Part shown: positions 42,064 to 53,465 of the stretch, piece after piece
Layout of the letters: the number at the start of each line of letters is the position of its first letter
Position numbering within the stretch: the first letter of the stretch is position 1
Assembly (NCBI GenBank): GCA_964019155.1
Contig: OZ025242.1
Coordinates: 26,856,118 to 26,920,117, forward strand
Direction of reading: 5' to 3'
Source: Osedax fenrisi
Lineage: Eukaryota; Annelida; Polychaeta; Sabellida; Siboglinidae
DNA: 64,000 bases
The notes under the pieces: model-generated
Database searches by the model: none
Seen by the model: the letters and a program-made list of their open reading frames with translations, nothing else
What the model was told of the DNA's origin: nothing
Translations under genes and position numbers: made by a program

Positions 42064-42963
42064 GGGGAAAGTAACCGAATACGGACACCTTTGTTATCTC
42101 AGAAACCATATATCCTACAAAAAAATGTTTAATGTATAAAATATTCATAATTATACAAATAGTCAAAAAAGTATTTTTAATTTTTTAATTATCCAAATAT
42201 TGCTGATATCCAATAAACTGATTTTTTTATTACGTTTTTAAATTTATGAAAACAAATTTCAACTTTAAACCTTCTCAAGAATATACAAATGTATCGATAT
42301 AAAATATAACAATATATTATTAAAAAATAAAGTATTCTAAAATTAAATATATAATTTCTATATTTTTTTATCAAATATTTATAAAGTTATATGCATATAT
42401 CTAGAGGTCATATAAGTCCCTAATACGGACACTCTAGATGTATTAATACGTACACCCTATAGAACCTGACATATATAACCAATCAGCGCGCAGAGTATGA
42501 ACTATACTGATTTTCATAAAAATCGCATGCATTATAATATTAATACAACCAATAAAGCTAAATCTAAATATTTTATTATTTAGATACTTAAATTGTAATA
42601 TTAATTAAAAAATATTTAAAATAAATAAATTATTAACTAATTAAATTAGAATAAATTATTCATAAAATTAATTATAAATAATGTAATTGTAATGTGTATG
42701 ATTGATTCATCAATAATATATAGTTTATCTAGAGGTATATAGGGTGTCCGTAGTATAATACAGGGTGTCCGTATTCGGACATGGGTACAGAATACGTACA
42801 CCCCCGTTATCTATAGAATTAAAATATTAAATACAATTTTAAAATCACAATAATATCTATAATCATATAATATTAATATATTGTAATTTTTGAATAAAAA
42901 TAATGAGTCATAAAATGTTAAGACCATTTATTGTTAAAGTGTCCGTATTAGGTAACTTTCCCC
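42064..42963. mobile_element. Non-autonomous DNA element with GGGGAAAGTAACC ends (TA target)
   Basis: GGGGAAAGTAACCGAATACG (42064-) faces the complement ending AGGTAACTTTCCCC at 42963. The left flank is TA; the right flank is TCTA. ATACGGACACC motifs recur near both ends and in the middle (about 42420, 42745, 42765, 42795). No transposase. The TA target and subterminal repeats suggest a Tc1/mariner-like or pogo-like relative. Further copies lie at 42964-43155 (partial) and 45164-45480. Confidence 0.7.
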
Positions 42964-43155
42964 TCTAGTACATTGAATTAAATGCTGTGAATCTGTGAAT
43001 GTCATTAATGTCATTAAATACAATTTTAAAATCACAATAATATCTATAATCATATAATATTAATATATTGTAATTTTTGAATACAAATAATGAGTCATAA
43101 AATGTTAAGACCATTTATTGTTAAAGTGTCCGTATTAGGTAACTTTCCCCTATAG
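42964..43155. repeat. Tandem duplication of the right end of the preceding element
   Basis: About 150 bp of the element end, plus the flank TAGTACATTGAATTAAATGC, is repeated almost exactly (compare 42830-42985 with 43018-43174). This is a segmental duplication rather than a second insertion, because the flank is copied too. Confidence 0.75.
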
Positions 43156-44220
43156 TACATTGAATTAAATGCATTCATTAAATGTATGCATACATATAGC
43201 CATGGCTATATACTATAAATTATATGATATAGTGAATTAATATAATTTATTTATATAAATGCATTGAATTGGATACAAATATCTACTCATTATACGACGT
43301 AAAATATAAGTTGTTTCAAATTCGGTGGTTCACTTATATAATCTTATATATATATATATCCAATATTATTATATTATATCATAATTTATCTATATTTATA
43401 ACATGTGATATGCATATACTACTATTACGTTTTTCAATATGTGTGCTATATGTATATTTTATATTTAATTTGAATACATTTTATAATTCTAGTATCCTAA
43501 ATCATTATAGTATAATTGTTTATCATAAATATATAAATATAATAATATTAATATATATAATGTTAACAAATATAAATAAACAAAATGATAATACATACAA
43601 TATCATATAGGTGAATCATATACCTAAATGTAATAATAAAATTCTAAAATATTGTTAATATTCTTATAAATAAATATAATAATATTAGAGTATCGTATAT
43701 TCAATTATGGGCACCGATCCCGATCATCTATTTATTCTCTTATGCGATACTTTTCCCGATCCCGATCCTCTCTTTCTTATCCGATCCCGATCCCGATCAA
43801 TGATCGCAATCCTGCCCATCACTGACAACACTATTACGTTAATTATATTACTCAAATAAAATAAATAGTAATACTAATAATACTAAGAATAAAGGATCAT
43901 TTATTAATTATACAATTAATATAAATATAGGTAAATAATTTATTAATAAAAACACTCCTAATGCTAAAGATTAATGATTATTTAGCAATATAGGTAGGTT
44001 ATTAATTTATCTGATAACATAGTTAGAATTACTTTATTTTGGAAGAATTATTTTTATAAAACTATACCTGGTAAAGTCAAAAATTCTTTATTTTGTATCC
44101 AATTTCTCACAATGAAATAATAAATTAAGTTTATAATTCGAAAGGTAAATAGTACACAGATGTTAATGATTTAAATACTGTTACCATTAAGAAAATTATG
44201 ATATAAATAAATCCATAATT
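43156..44220. other. Intron 4: AT-rich sequence with a GATCCC cluster
   Basis: No gene. The cluster CCGATCCCGATC occurs at 43714-43800, directly followed by TGCCCATCACTGAC (43811-43825). The open frame 43269-43610 has AT-rich composition and no recognised domain, and is not supported. Confidence 0.55.
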
Positions 44221-44289
44221 AAAAGATGTATTTAATAGTTCCTCAGTTCAATGTATTTTCGCCGCAAGTAATAAGGCCAGTTATACTGA

Positions 44290-44610
44290 GACACAAACTG
44301 TAGTTATCAGTAATACTCGTGAGGACTATAGATCGATATCGTTACGGCCGAAAATGTCTAGATTTTTAGAAATGAATCAAAAACAGAAATATCATTTTTG
44401 TGAATAAATCGAATATATAAAGTAATTATCAATATTGTTTTCGAAAGAATTTATCCACATCGGATGCATTATCAGATATATTCTCAGACACATTGGAAAA
44501 TTGTACGATTGTTTTAATTGATCCGAGTAACTCCTTCGATATGCTTGCACTAAACCACGATATTCTAATCAATAAGCTATCTAGTGTGGTAATACGAGGT
44601 ACAATTAACA
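44290..44610 (+). pseudogene. LINE-6 of window: short RT fragment
   Basis: Reads EDYRSISLRPKMSRFLE near 44322-44375 (family: NYRPISLLPKISKIFE). In another frame it reads TIVLIDPSNSFDMLALNHD then ILINKL near 44506-44580 (family: LxDLSKAFDxxxHDILLNKL). It is 5'- and 3'-truncated and frameshifted. It adjoins, in opposite orientation, the RTE remnant to its right. Confidence 0.65.
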
Positions 44611-44639
44611 CCTAACATGATTACATTTGTCAGACATCG

Positions 44640-46200
44640 TAACTTTAATTAAAGTGATAATTAAAGTGTGGTTGTCATGTCCCGGAGTTTTCCAATCTTT
44701 AAGAGATTTGATCCGAGCATGCTCAACTTCACATTCGAGGTATTAGATGTAAAATTGAAGCGTCATTTTTACTTTATTCAGTATGATTTAGTTTCATATT
44801 TATTTTTATTGGATAGTTATTTAATTCGTTACAGTATTCTCTCCATAGTTTTAATACATCTCCATATTCAGCAACAGGGTTATCGTATTTGTCGAGAACA
44901 ATCATTGTTTTTTTTGATTGATTTCGTAAATAGTTTTAGCATATTGTAGGCTATTTTATTTTATCCGTTATTCACCAAATCTTGATTTATTAGTGCACAT
45001 TGGTCCTGAATCAAATCATATTTAGCTTTTTTCATTTATTTCCTTATGTTTGAAATTAAATGTATGTGTTCAGTTTTTCTACTTAGATCTTTTTTTGTAT
45101 CCTTCTTTTATCACGTAATTCCAAGAAATCATTTATTATTTATGCTTATTTCCCTACTTTATAGGGGAAAGTAACCTAATACGGACACTTTAACAATACA
45201 TGGTCTTAACTTTTTATGACTCATTATTTTTATTCAAAAATTACAACATATTAATATTATATGATTATAGATATTATTGTGATTTTAAAATTTTATTTGA
45301 TTTTTAATTCCATAGATAACGGGGGTGTCCGTATTCGGTACCCATGTCCGAATACGGACACCCTGTGTTATAATACGGACACCCTATATACCTCTAGATA
45401 AACTATATATTATTGATGAATCAATCACACAAATTACAATTACGTTATTTAAAATTAATTTTATACAAAATATATTGTGAGTGATAATCTTTCATCTTTT
45501 TCATATGTTAAATCATTTCCATACCGACCTATAGGTATACGACATACAGTATACTGTGTTGGGCCATGTATTGTAATCATCCATACCCTCATTTGCATTC
45601 CAATCACCCATCATTATTAGTAACTCTTTCGTGGCTTATTTAATATTATATCTTCTATCTTTTCACAAAACAGCTCTATTTATTCATTTGGATAGTCAGT
45701 TGTTGGTGAATAAACGTGGATTAGTGTACAGGTGAATAGCATAGTTTATATTAGTATAGATATTATTCTTATTGACATCATGGCGATATTTATAATTGAA
45801 TTAGTTAACTATTTACTTACGAGAAAAGCAACAACTTGCGCATGTTTCTTATCTAGTCCACTATAGATGAATGTATAACCATTTTACGTTGGCACTTCTC
45901 CATTTTCGATCCATAATGTTTCTGATAATCCTATAATATTCCATGTATATCTATCTAATTCATTAGGAGAAGGAATATTATATAGTTAAATATAGTTAAA
46001 TATAGATAGAATTATAGGAATATTATAGGAATAGAATTCCCTAGATAGTTCCTGACGTTTTCCACGTTTACTTAGTGATCTTACATTCCTTGTGCCAAAT
46101 GTAGTAATATATGCCAGTCGTTGTTTGTTTGTTCGTTCGTTAGTTGTAACTTGTACACGTTCATCTCGGAGGTTACCGATGAATAGGGCGGTCGTTAAGG
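44640..46200 (-). pseudogene. RTE-type LINE remnant: endonuclease and linker
   Basis: Minus-strand blocks in order from 46110: NVRSLSKRGKRQELSREF, IIGLSETLWIENGEVPT near 45950-45890, YSGLDKKHAQVVAFLVSK near 45870-45815, IHVYSPTTDYPNE near 45725-45685, and MGDWNANEGMDD near 45613-45577. Past an inserted element come VLKLWREYCNEL near 44850 and EVEHARIKSLKDWKTPGHD near 44730-44670. These are the endonuclease of RTE/BovB-like elements (NVRxL, LGLSETRW, VYAPT, MGDWNA) and the linker before the RT. Stops are frequent. Confidence 0.75.
45164..45480. mobile_element. Truncated copy of the GGGGAAAGTAACC element inside the RTE remnant
   Basis: GGGGAAAGTAACCTAATACG at 45164 continues as an inverted relative of the copy at 42064-42963, including the middle block with repeated ATACGGACACCC near 45353-45385. 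The second end is missing. The left flank is TA. Confidence 0.7.
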
Positions 46201-47476
46201 GTGGTCTATCTCTTAAAATGCAAATACAAATTATTTCATTAGATAACATATGGTGATACAAGAAAACGTGTATTTAAAAAAAAATTAATATTTAGACGGA
46301 CCGACGATGTTTTTAAAGGGATTCGCGTCTTTTTATACAATGTGTCTATGTAACCACTCTTAGCGGTCGTTGTTGTTCCGAACCTATCCGGCATATTTTT
46401 GTTATTGTTTGTATTCGACATGACCATGTTCATGTTCTTTCTGTAGGAATAGCAACTAATAGGCGCCTATCTACTCTCTTAGCTCCACTCTTAGCTCCAC
46501 TCTTTAGATCATGTTAAAACGGTTACCAGGATGAGACGTGAGGAGACAATGCAAGGTAGTTTCGGATGTGGGTTCCCGGAAGGACTAAACACCCCGCCCG
46601 AACACCCCATTTCATATACTGCTATTATAATATTACGCGAAGGAACAGCACGGATCGTAGATAATATTACGTCGACGTTCACTAACGTATACGTCACACC
46701 AGGATGCGATTAGTATCGTGGTATCCGGATTCTAGAGAAGAAAAGAAGTTATCGTGACATTAACATAATGAGTCATAGTGTTCACCACTTTCGGGTAAAG
46801 GCAACTCGTAATAGGTTATTACGTAATCTCGTAAACCGACCAATGATAACACGAATCGGACATCGTTATGTAATATAATGTACACTTTAGTAGATACAAA
46901 TAGTTCTAAATCGTCGTATTCGTATAGGTATTGGTACCTACGCAGTCGGTATCGGTATTTAACTATAGCTATAGTATACTATAGTTATAGTATACTATAG
47001 TTATACTATAGTATTATAGCTCATGTGTGTGCAACGATACATGAATATGAATAACAATACACATTAGTTGGTTTATTATTATTTATGTGATTACGTTATA
47101 CATATATAGATATATCTATATTTGTAATAATATATTCTGCAATACGAATCAATGTAAAGTTACTTCTTTATGAATAATGATATAGCGCTACAGTAAACTA
47201 TTTACACTATGTAGCACACACACTCACACCCACACCCATACGCACCCACCCACACCCATACGCACCCACACACACACACACACCCGCATAAACATACACA
47301 CGCGCGCGCTATACAAGTTACTTCGGTAGTACCCTTGATGTGTGCATTAATGCATGCATTAATGCACAGCGCTAGCACAGTATACTTGTGATGGTAATAT
47401 CGCAATCCGTATTCTAATAACTGTATCAGTATATGTAATATGTAGATGTAGGTGAATCGCTGTTTTTATGTATATA

Positions 47477-47524
<48 letters not shown>

Positions 47525-47768
47525 TGATCCTGGATATCGCATTATATGCTAAAACATAAAAAGCCACCCGTAGGAATCTCAAACTTCCTCCGTTACGTAA
47601 TATTGCATAACGTCGCCAGCGTATCTATTTATAGATTTATTATTAAATTCAATGTGTGGGCGGCTGAGGCAGCGAGATACCGTGATAAACCTCGAGATAT
47701 GGTGAGATTCAGTGAGATTCTCGTAGGGTATCGCGAATAATACTATATATAGTATAAATATATATATA
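46201..47768. other. Intron 4: mixed sequence with one GC-richer open segment
   Basis: The segment 46531-46713 is open on both strands and GC-richer; see the findings. Palindromic ACTATAGTTATAGTATAC repeats lie at 46960-47010. (CA)n with CACCCATACG units lies at 47215-47285. (TA)n lies at 47480-47521. The frame 47546-47740 has no recognised domain. Confidence 0.5.
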
Positions 47769-48085
47769 TATATTCTTTAGGTACACTAGGTATATTAGGT
47801 ACGTTAGTTACATTAGGTACATTAGGAACATTATGTACTCTAGGTATATTAGGTACGTTAGTTACATTAGGTACATTAGGAACATTATGTACTCTAGGTA
47901 TATGTGGTACGTTAGTTACATTAGGTACATTAGGAACATTATGTACTCTAGGTATATGTGGTACGTTAGTTACATTAGGTACATTAGGAACATTATGTAC
48001 TCTAGGTATATGTGGTACGTTAGTTACATTAGGTACATTAGGAACATTATGTACTCTAGGTATATGTGGTGCATTAGGAACATTA
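47769..48085. repeat. 54-bp tandem repeat, about five copies
   Basis: The unit runs TTAGTTACATTAGGTACATT, AGGAACATTATGTACTCTAG, GTATATGTGGTACG. It is itself built of TTAGGTACA-like 9-mers. Because 54 is a multiple of three, a frame of about 120 codons stays open with the repeated peptide NIMYSRYMWYVSYIRYIR. I read this as a by-product, not a gene. Confidence 0.9.
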
Positions 48086-48744
48086 CCATTATTTACATCT
48101 TATCTCTGAGATTTAAAACAATGTATTTTTTAAATAATGTTTGTATTATTAAATTAAATATATCTGAGATTATCGACAAATCTATCAAGAAATCATAATT
48201 ATATGAAATTAAATTTCAGAGATAAATAAAAAAATATTTCACATGATACTTTTATGTTCTTCTTCGTGTTGAATTTAGAATTATCTCTAATATTCTACCT
48301 TTACGTTGACCTAAACTGTCACACATATAATTATGTTACGATATTTTATGTAATTGTTCGAATTACATCGATGTTAATTGGCTAATTAGCTGCTGTTAAC
48401 ACTTATAATACAATTCGTAACGAGGGTAGGCATGCGATATAGTGTATACAATACCTATATAGTACACCGGTGTGGTAGACATCACAGTAGATATAATCTA
48501 CTCAGTTATTATCTTTAGTTTCTAGAAATTTCTATAATTTTAATTTGTTTAAATAATATTGTACACATTGCAATTTGATGAATACAAAGATGATATAATT
48601 AGCATACATTAACTGTTAAGTACAAGTATACCTATAGGTCCGTGCGCGCTATCCAGGTGTATATTTATTTGTAATTCTTAGGGCATATCATAGGAATAAT
48701 ACACTACAAGTTATGTAACACTGTCATCAAACTATAAGATACAC

Positions 48745-48796
<52 letters not shown>
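48086..48796. other. Intron 4: AT-rich stretch
   Basis: No recognised feature until (TA)n at 48745-48795. Confidence 0.65.
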
Positions 48797-48805
<9 letters not shown>

Positions 48806-49083
48806 TGTTGTTATTTTATTTGGTGGAGTCCTTTCATCCCATCCAGGAACTTAGATGAAGTTTTCACTTATAACCATATATGGCTCTAATCTCACTTCGA
48901 AGCCGCTCTTATGTTAATGCATCAATGGTTTTAACGAGAGCCGATCATTTATGTATACACAATTATAGAAGATCACTTCTAAATATTATTTTAAGACCCA
49001 TTGTAATGGTCCGGATGAGACTCGAACTCGGGTCCTACTTCTTGTGTGTCTGACGCATTAGCCAACTGAACCACATGGCAGTT
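48797..49083 (-). mobile_element. tRNA-derived SINE, second full-length copy
   Basis: Near identical to 8262-8560. On the minus strand the head has TGGTTCAGTTGGCTAATGCG (A-box region) and GAGTTCGAGTCTC (B-box). The 3' end is GATGAAAGGACTCCACCAAA with an AATAACAACAATAACAAC tail next to (TA)n. It lies about 190 bp before tensin exon 5. Confidence 0.9.
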
Positions 49084-49273
49084 ATATATTAAAAAGTATA
49101 CTCGCTAAATAATAACAATATTTAATACGTTATAGCACTTCGTCATCAGATACAGTATATGACATCATCAGTTACGTGTAATACGCTTAAGTCCCATGTA
49201 ACAATTACGTAACATTTCAAACCGGAAGACGTGACGTAATTAACGCCGATATGTCTGTCCGTCACACACACAG

Positions 49274-49357
49274 TTTAGGTCACGAGGTCGAGAGACACGC
49301 CATGAGATGTTTCTACAACGAGATGCTAGCGAAGTTCATGACAGCATCCCATCACAG
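49274..49357 (+). CDS. TNS: Tensin exon 5: ALDRFAMKRFYEDK-type segment
   Basis: Lies between CACACACAG and GTTACC. With two bases from exon 4 it reads LGHEVERHAMRCFYNEM followed by LAKFMTASHH, then R at the junction with exon 6. Vertebrate tensins have ADQALDRFAMKRFYEDK followed by a PSQRRY motif, giving the same spacing between AAYM and AM-FY. Phase 2 at both ends fits exons 4 and 6. At 84 bp it is too short to see as an open frame. Confidence 0.85.
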
Positions 49358-49967
49358 GTTACCGTGGTTACCGTGGTTACCGAAGATAGGCAGTATTAAG
49401 ATATATATTTAGAGAGCGTACAATGTACGCCGTACATATTATGTCCTTTATTTAAAATTAATCACTTTTTCAATGAAATATTCACGATTAGATACTTTTC
49501 AATAATCGCTTAATGGATTATTCTTTAAATTGGTATACTGTATTAATTGTAGTAATTTATTTATTGATTTTTATTTAATAAAATTATGAAAATATATAGT
49601 CGACATTATTAAATTGAAATATTTACTAACGATACCATATATAGTTTACGTATACCTATATATATATATAATAACTTATAAGTTATTTAATTAAATAAAG
49701 AATAATACGAAATTAGCAAAATAAGGAATGTAAAAGTTTTACAGTAACCGTAAAAATTAAGCAAACTATCCTAAAATAGAAATACATTGCTCGATAAACG
49801 AGAGAATTGAAATATTTGCAAAATTCTGTTACTCTTGTTAGCTAAACGAACAAGATATTTTCATAAATTATAACTAAATACATCGATAAGAGATAAAAGG
49901 GTTACCTAGATACTCCACGTCCTCCCCGACCTCCCTGCGACCTTTAACCATGCGACCTCGACCCCAG
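49358..49967. other. Tensin intron 5 (610 bp)
   Basis: Starts with GTTACCGTGGTTACCGTGGTTACC (a short 9-bp triplication at the donor) and ends in CCTCGACCCCAG. AT-rich with no other feature. Confidence 0.8.
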
Positions 49968-50126
49968 ATACGTGACCTACCTGTCGGCGATGTTGACCGG
50001 TCAGCTGAGGGTGGCTAACTGCAGACCGTTCTACCTGCACTCGATGCAACTGGACGGCGTGAACGACTACTACGTGTTCGTTAAGATCTATCAGAGTTTG
50101 CAGGCTATCTACGTGTCCGGAGTGTT
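49968..50126 (+). CDS. TNS: Tensin exon 6: end of PTP-like domain and start of C2
   Basis: The first base completes Arg from exon 5. The exon then reads YVTYLSAMLTGQLRVANCRP, FYLHSMQLDGVND and YYVFVKIYQSLQAIYVSGV. This matches tensin YVHYFSGLLSG, PLFLHHV and FLRIYQAMQPVYTSGIY, the link between the PTP-like and C2 domains. The donor TT|GTTAGT at 50127 leaves phase 2. Read through instead, the frame meets a stop within four codons. Confidence 0.9.
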
Positions 50127-50684
50127 GTTAGTCACGTGATACGTCACATGTATATATATGTATATATATACACATATATATATATATGTATATATGTGTA
50201 TGTATATATATTTATATATGTATGTGTGTGTATATATGATAAGTAATCTCATCGTATATATCATAAACAATCCATCATTTCGATACCATTCTCGTTCGAA
50301 TTATAAATATCATAAATATACGTACCTGTCTCTTCCTATCTCGTCAATATATCATCTTCACTAAAACATAATAATACATAAGTACACACACATATATATA
50401 TATATATATATTAAACACATTTGTTATCCTATCGTTTTCAAATTATATATTATTATTACTTCCTGAAATCTACTTTTCACATTTCTCCGATATAATTATA
50501 TTATTGTATTGATACACCGGCAACTGTAACAAATATAACCTTACCACCTATTTCTCACTCCCTCTCTTATTCCCTCTATCTCATTATACGCCTACATCTC
50601 TCTCAAATACGCGTAATGTCCCCGTAAGTATGCATGTATACAAAACCGGTTCTTACCACCTAACCCCGGCGATGACCTTAACAG
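50127..50684. other. Tensin intron 6 (558 bp)
   Basis: Donor GTTAGT, (TA)n-rich sequence at 50150-50240 and 50390-50412, acceptor GACCTTAACAG. Confidence 0.8.
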
Positions 50685-50899
50685 CGACTGTAAGAACGGT
50701 AGCGGTCAAGTGACGATAGCTCTGCGGCCACCGCTACAGCTACACGGCGACGTCCTTCTGAAGGTCATGCGTCAAGGTTGTCGCGGTGACCAGGAGGTGT
50801 GTCGTCTTCAGCTTCACAGCGCCGGAGTCGCGGGGAATCGACGGGTCGCGTTCAACAGACGAGATCTCGACTTCAGTAATAACGATTCCACTAATCACG
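50685..50899 (+). CDS. TNS: Tensin exon 7: C2 domain core
   Basis: Reads, from the split codon, FDCKNGSGQVTIALRPPLQL, HGDVLLKVMRQGCRGDQEVC, RLQLHSAGVAGNRRVAFNRR and DLDFSNNDSTNH. The block LQLHGDVLLK matches the conserved tensin/PTEN C2 strand LLLKGDILLKCYHK. CRLQLHSAGV matches FRVQFHTxxV and RRDLDF matches KEDLD. C2 domains of this family bind membranes without calcium. The donor CACG|GTACGT leaves phase 1. Confidence 0.92.
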
Positions 50900-50905
50900 G
50901 TACGT

Positions 50906-50965
50906 ATGTGTGTGTGGACGTGTGTGTGGGCGTGTGTGTGGGCGTGTGTGTGGGCGTGTGTGTTT
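50906..50965. repeat. GTGTGTGGGC decamer repeat next to the exon 7 donor
   Basis: About five GTGTGTGTGG(G)C units begin within ten bases of the 5' splice site. Confidence 0.85.
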
Positions 50966-51033
50966 AGGGGTATACTCGGATATATGTGTTGGTGTGTGTA
51001 TACGCATGTCTGTGGGTGCGCGTATCTTGTCAG

Positions 51034-51078
51034 TATCTGTAGATCTCGACTTCGAAAACGACGACTCCATTAATCTCG
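51034..51078 (+). CDS. TNS: Possible 45-bp tensin cassette exon duplicated from exon 7
   Basis: Lies between CTTGTCAG and GTATGT, phase 1 at both ends, 15 codons, no stop. It reads, with the split codon, VSVDLDFENDDSINL. The 37 bp up to the donor are about 78% identical to the end of exon 7 (DLDFSNNDSTNH), and the likeness continues into the intron (GTATGTATGTGTGTG). It is thus a partial tandem duplication 179 bp downstream. It could be a skipped or included exon adding 15 residues to a C2 loop, or an unused copy. Codon-level similarity (D-N and D-S kept) favours use, weakly. Confidence 0.45.
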
Positions 51079-51652
51079 GTATGTATGTGTGTGGGCATGT
51101 ATGTGTGTGGGCATGTATGTGTGTGTTTACTACCATTGCTTTAAAAGTAGTGGGTATGACTTACTCCCCCCATGGGAGGTGAACTTTAGTTATATATGTT
51201 TTCATATGTTAATAGGTATTGCAGTAGGTGTCAGGAATAGGGTATAGAGGTAGATAATTTATTATCAAAACCTATGATAGCTATCTAAAATATATATATA
51301 TATATATGTACAAAATATAATTATATAATTCTAAGAATTATAATATAAATCATTTCGTTTTTATATTAATTATTAATTATTAATTAGCGAATAGAAATAA
51401 CAAATAAAATGTTCGTGATATTTGTAATATGTATCTAAAAAATCTTAAGGTTTATATTGGTGTCTCCGGAGAGAGGGATGCATGCAGAGAGGGATGCATG
51501 CAGACAGGGGAGATAATACATGTGTATGTTCTTTAGTTCTGTAGTCAATATTATATATCCGATATATCGAATTAAATATATAACAATATTGAACAACATC
51601 GGATATATTATGGCGTATACTATTTACCCCAATACCCGCAGTAGGGTATACC

Positions 51653-51725
<73 letters not shown>

Positions 51726-52128
51726 TACTAAATAATTATAAATACTAATATTATTATTTATAAGAAGTGTTTTTGTATGAAGTTGATATTTGGGAATAAA
51801 ATAAATGTGAATATAAATATTCAATTTATTATTGTCTTTAAACATAAAAGTTTCATATTTTCTACCGTTGTTTCCCGATTAATACGAGATATTAGTTATT
51901 CGATAGCATATATTAGTATACTAGTTATATTAAATAATCGTAAATAAATAGTGTATAGCATTTAAACAATAACCATTTTCCCTATCGTTTACATGCAAAC
52001 ATCGGGCGCCTGCCCCTTAATGTATCGTACGATAGTAAACCCCGGCGACACTACACGCCCCCCTCCCCGCCCCGTCCGTTAGGGGTCACCACTGTCACGT
52101 GTATTAACTAATGACCTTCACGTTACAG
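51079..52128. other. Tensin intron before exon 9
   Basis: (TA)n at 51289-51307 and 51656-51724, AT-rich sequence, then GC-richer sequence from 52005 to the acceptor CACGTTACAG. No other exon was recognised. Confidence 0.7.
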
Positions 52129-52197
52129 ACTGCACGGACTCCAGTCTGCGGCTAACGATGGTCAGTTCTAATGAGGAAGACCACACCTCTTTCACAG
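52129..52197 (+). CDS. TNS: Tensin exon 9: end of the C2 domain (probable)
   Basis: Starts after TTACAG with AC completing a split codon (phase 1). It reads DCTDSSLRLTMVSSNEEDHT and SFT and ends CACAG|GTTACG, again phase 1. SSLRLTMVSS fits the last C2 strand (GKVELVFS in vertebrate tensins), at the expected distance from DLDF. GC-rich codons match the other exons. The rest of the protein is beyond or not recognised in this window. Confidence 0.68.
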
Positions 52198-52452
52198 GTT
52201 ACGTAACTCACTATAGTCGACATGATGATGACGATGATGACGTCATCGGTGTGTACGCGTGATTCACACGTGACCGTATAGGTCGTGCGAGGATGGTAGT
52301 GTATGCGTGTGTGTAGGTGTATGTGTAGGTGTATGTGTAGGTGTATGTGTATATGTATGTGTAGGTATAGGTATGTATGTAACGATATTATATAACGCGT
52401 TTTTATGGATAAGATTCATTGAAAAAGAAAATCAATAATATAATATAATATA

Positions 52453-52489
<37 letters not shown>

Positions 52490-53109
52490 TTAAATATATA
52501 TGACATTATTGTGAAACAATGTTATCGATCGACTGTTTTCTCCCATTGTCTCCTATAGTATTGTTATATTCCATAACAGCCATATATTACGTACCCCGGC
52601 CGACATATTTCTCTAGAGGATTATTAATGTCCTATTCGTGAAGGACATTTCATTATCGCTATCCAAATTAACAAGTCGTATACATTACGTACATGGAGTA
52701 TGATATTTAACATTTTATATAGAATATATTCTAAACTATAGGTTATTATAAAATATTATATACTATATATTAATATATATATATATATATATATATCTCT
52801 AGATTTAGAAGATTTAGTATCCATGGCCCATGAAGCTAAAACGTAAAATCACGTTTTCCAATTCTACAATGTTAACAATTACACATTAATCTATATTTTA
52901 TATCTATTAATATATATCAAACATATAGAATTAAAAATAAATATTAAATATAGAATTCTATATATTAATATTAAATTAAATTAATTAAAATTAAAATTTT
53001 AAAATCTAAATATATTCCTGAATAATCATAACAAGATGTTGTTTCATACAATGTTCGCCAGTGAATAATATGTGTATACTCGTGTAATTAAAACTCTGAT
53101 CGCTTAATT
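52198..53109 (+). other. Intron after exon 9, with a CRE palindrome
   Basis: GATGACGTCATC at 52236-52247 is a full CREB/ATF site, preceded by GATGATGACGATG. TGTGTAGGTGTA repeats lie at 52310-52370. (TA)n lies at 52459-52484 and 52770-52796. No further coding segment was recognised. Confidence 0.55.
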
Positions 53110-53275
53110 ATACCGTGGCAGAGTGTATACATTGTACAGTATACATTGCACATTGTACAGTATACATTGCACATTGTACAGTATACATTGTACAGTATAC
53201 AGTATACATTGTACAGTATACATTGTACATTGTACATTGTACAGTATACATTGCACATTGTACAATGTACATTTC
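53110..53275. repeat. TACAGTATACATTGCACATTG tandem repeats
   Basis: Overlapping ATTGTACAGTATAC units of 9-22 bp, partly palindromic. Long open frames on both strands are by-products. Confidence 0.9.
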
Positions 53276-53424
53276 ACATACACGTGTTACATATACATAC
53301 GCCTCTATCATCCGTACCCCTCTATCTTCCCCCTCCCCTACCTCCTTAGATACCCCACTTATCAACCATACAGCGTATATACACGTATATATATACCCAC
53401 ATCAACCATGTATTGTCTATAGTA

Positions 53425-53465
<41 letters not shown>

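Noticed and set aside
47546..47740. 64-codon frame considered as the missing tensin exon between exons 4 and 6
   Set aside because: Its sequence does not fit the AM-FY segment. The segment at 49274-49357 fits in phase and spacing.
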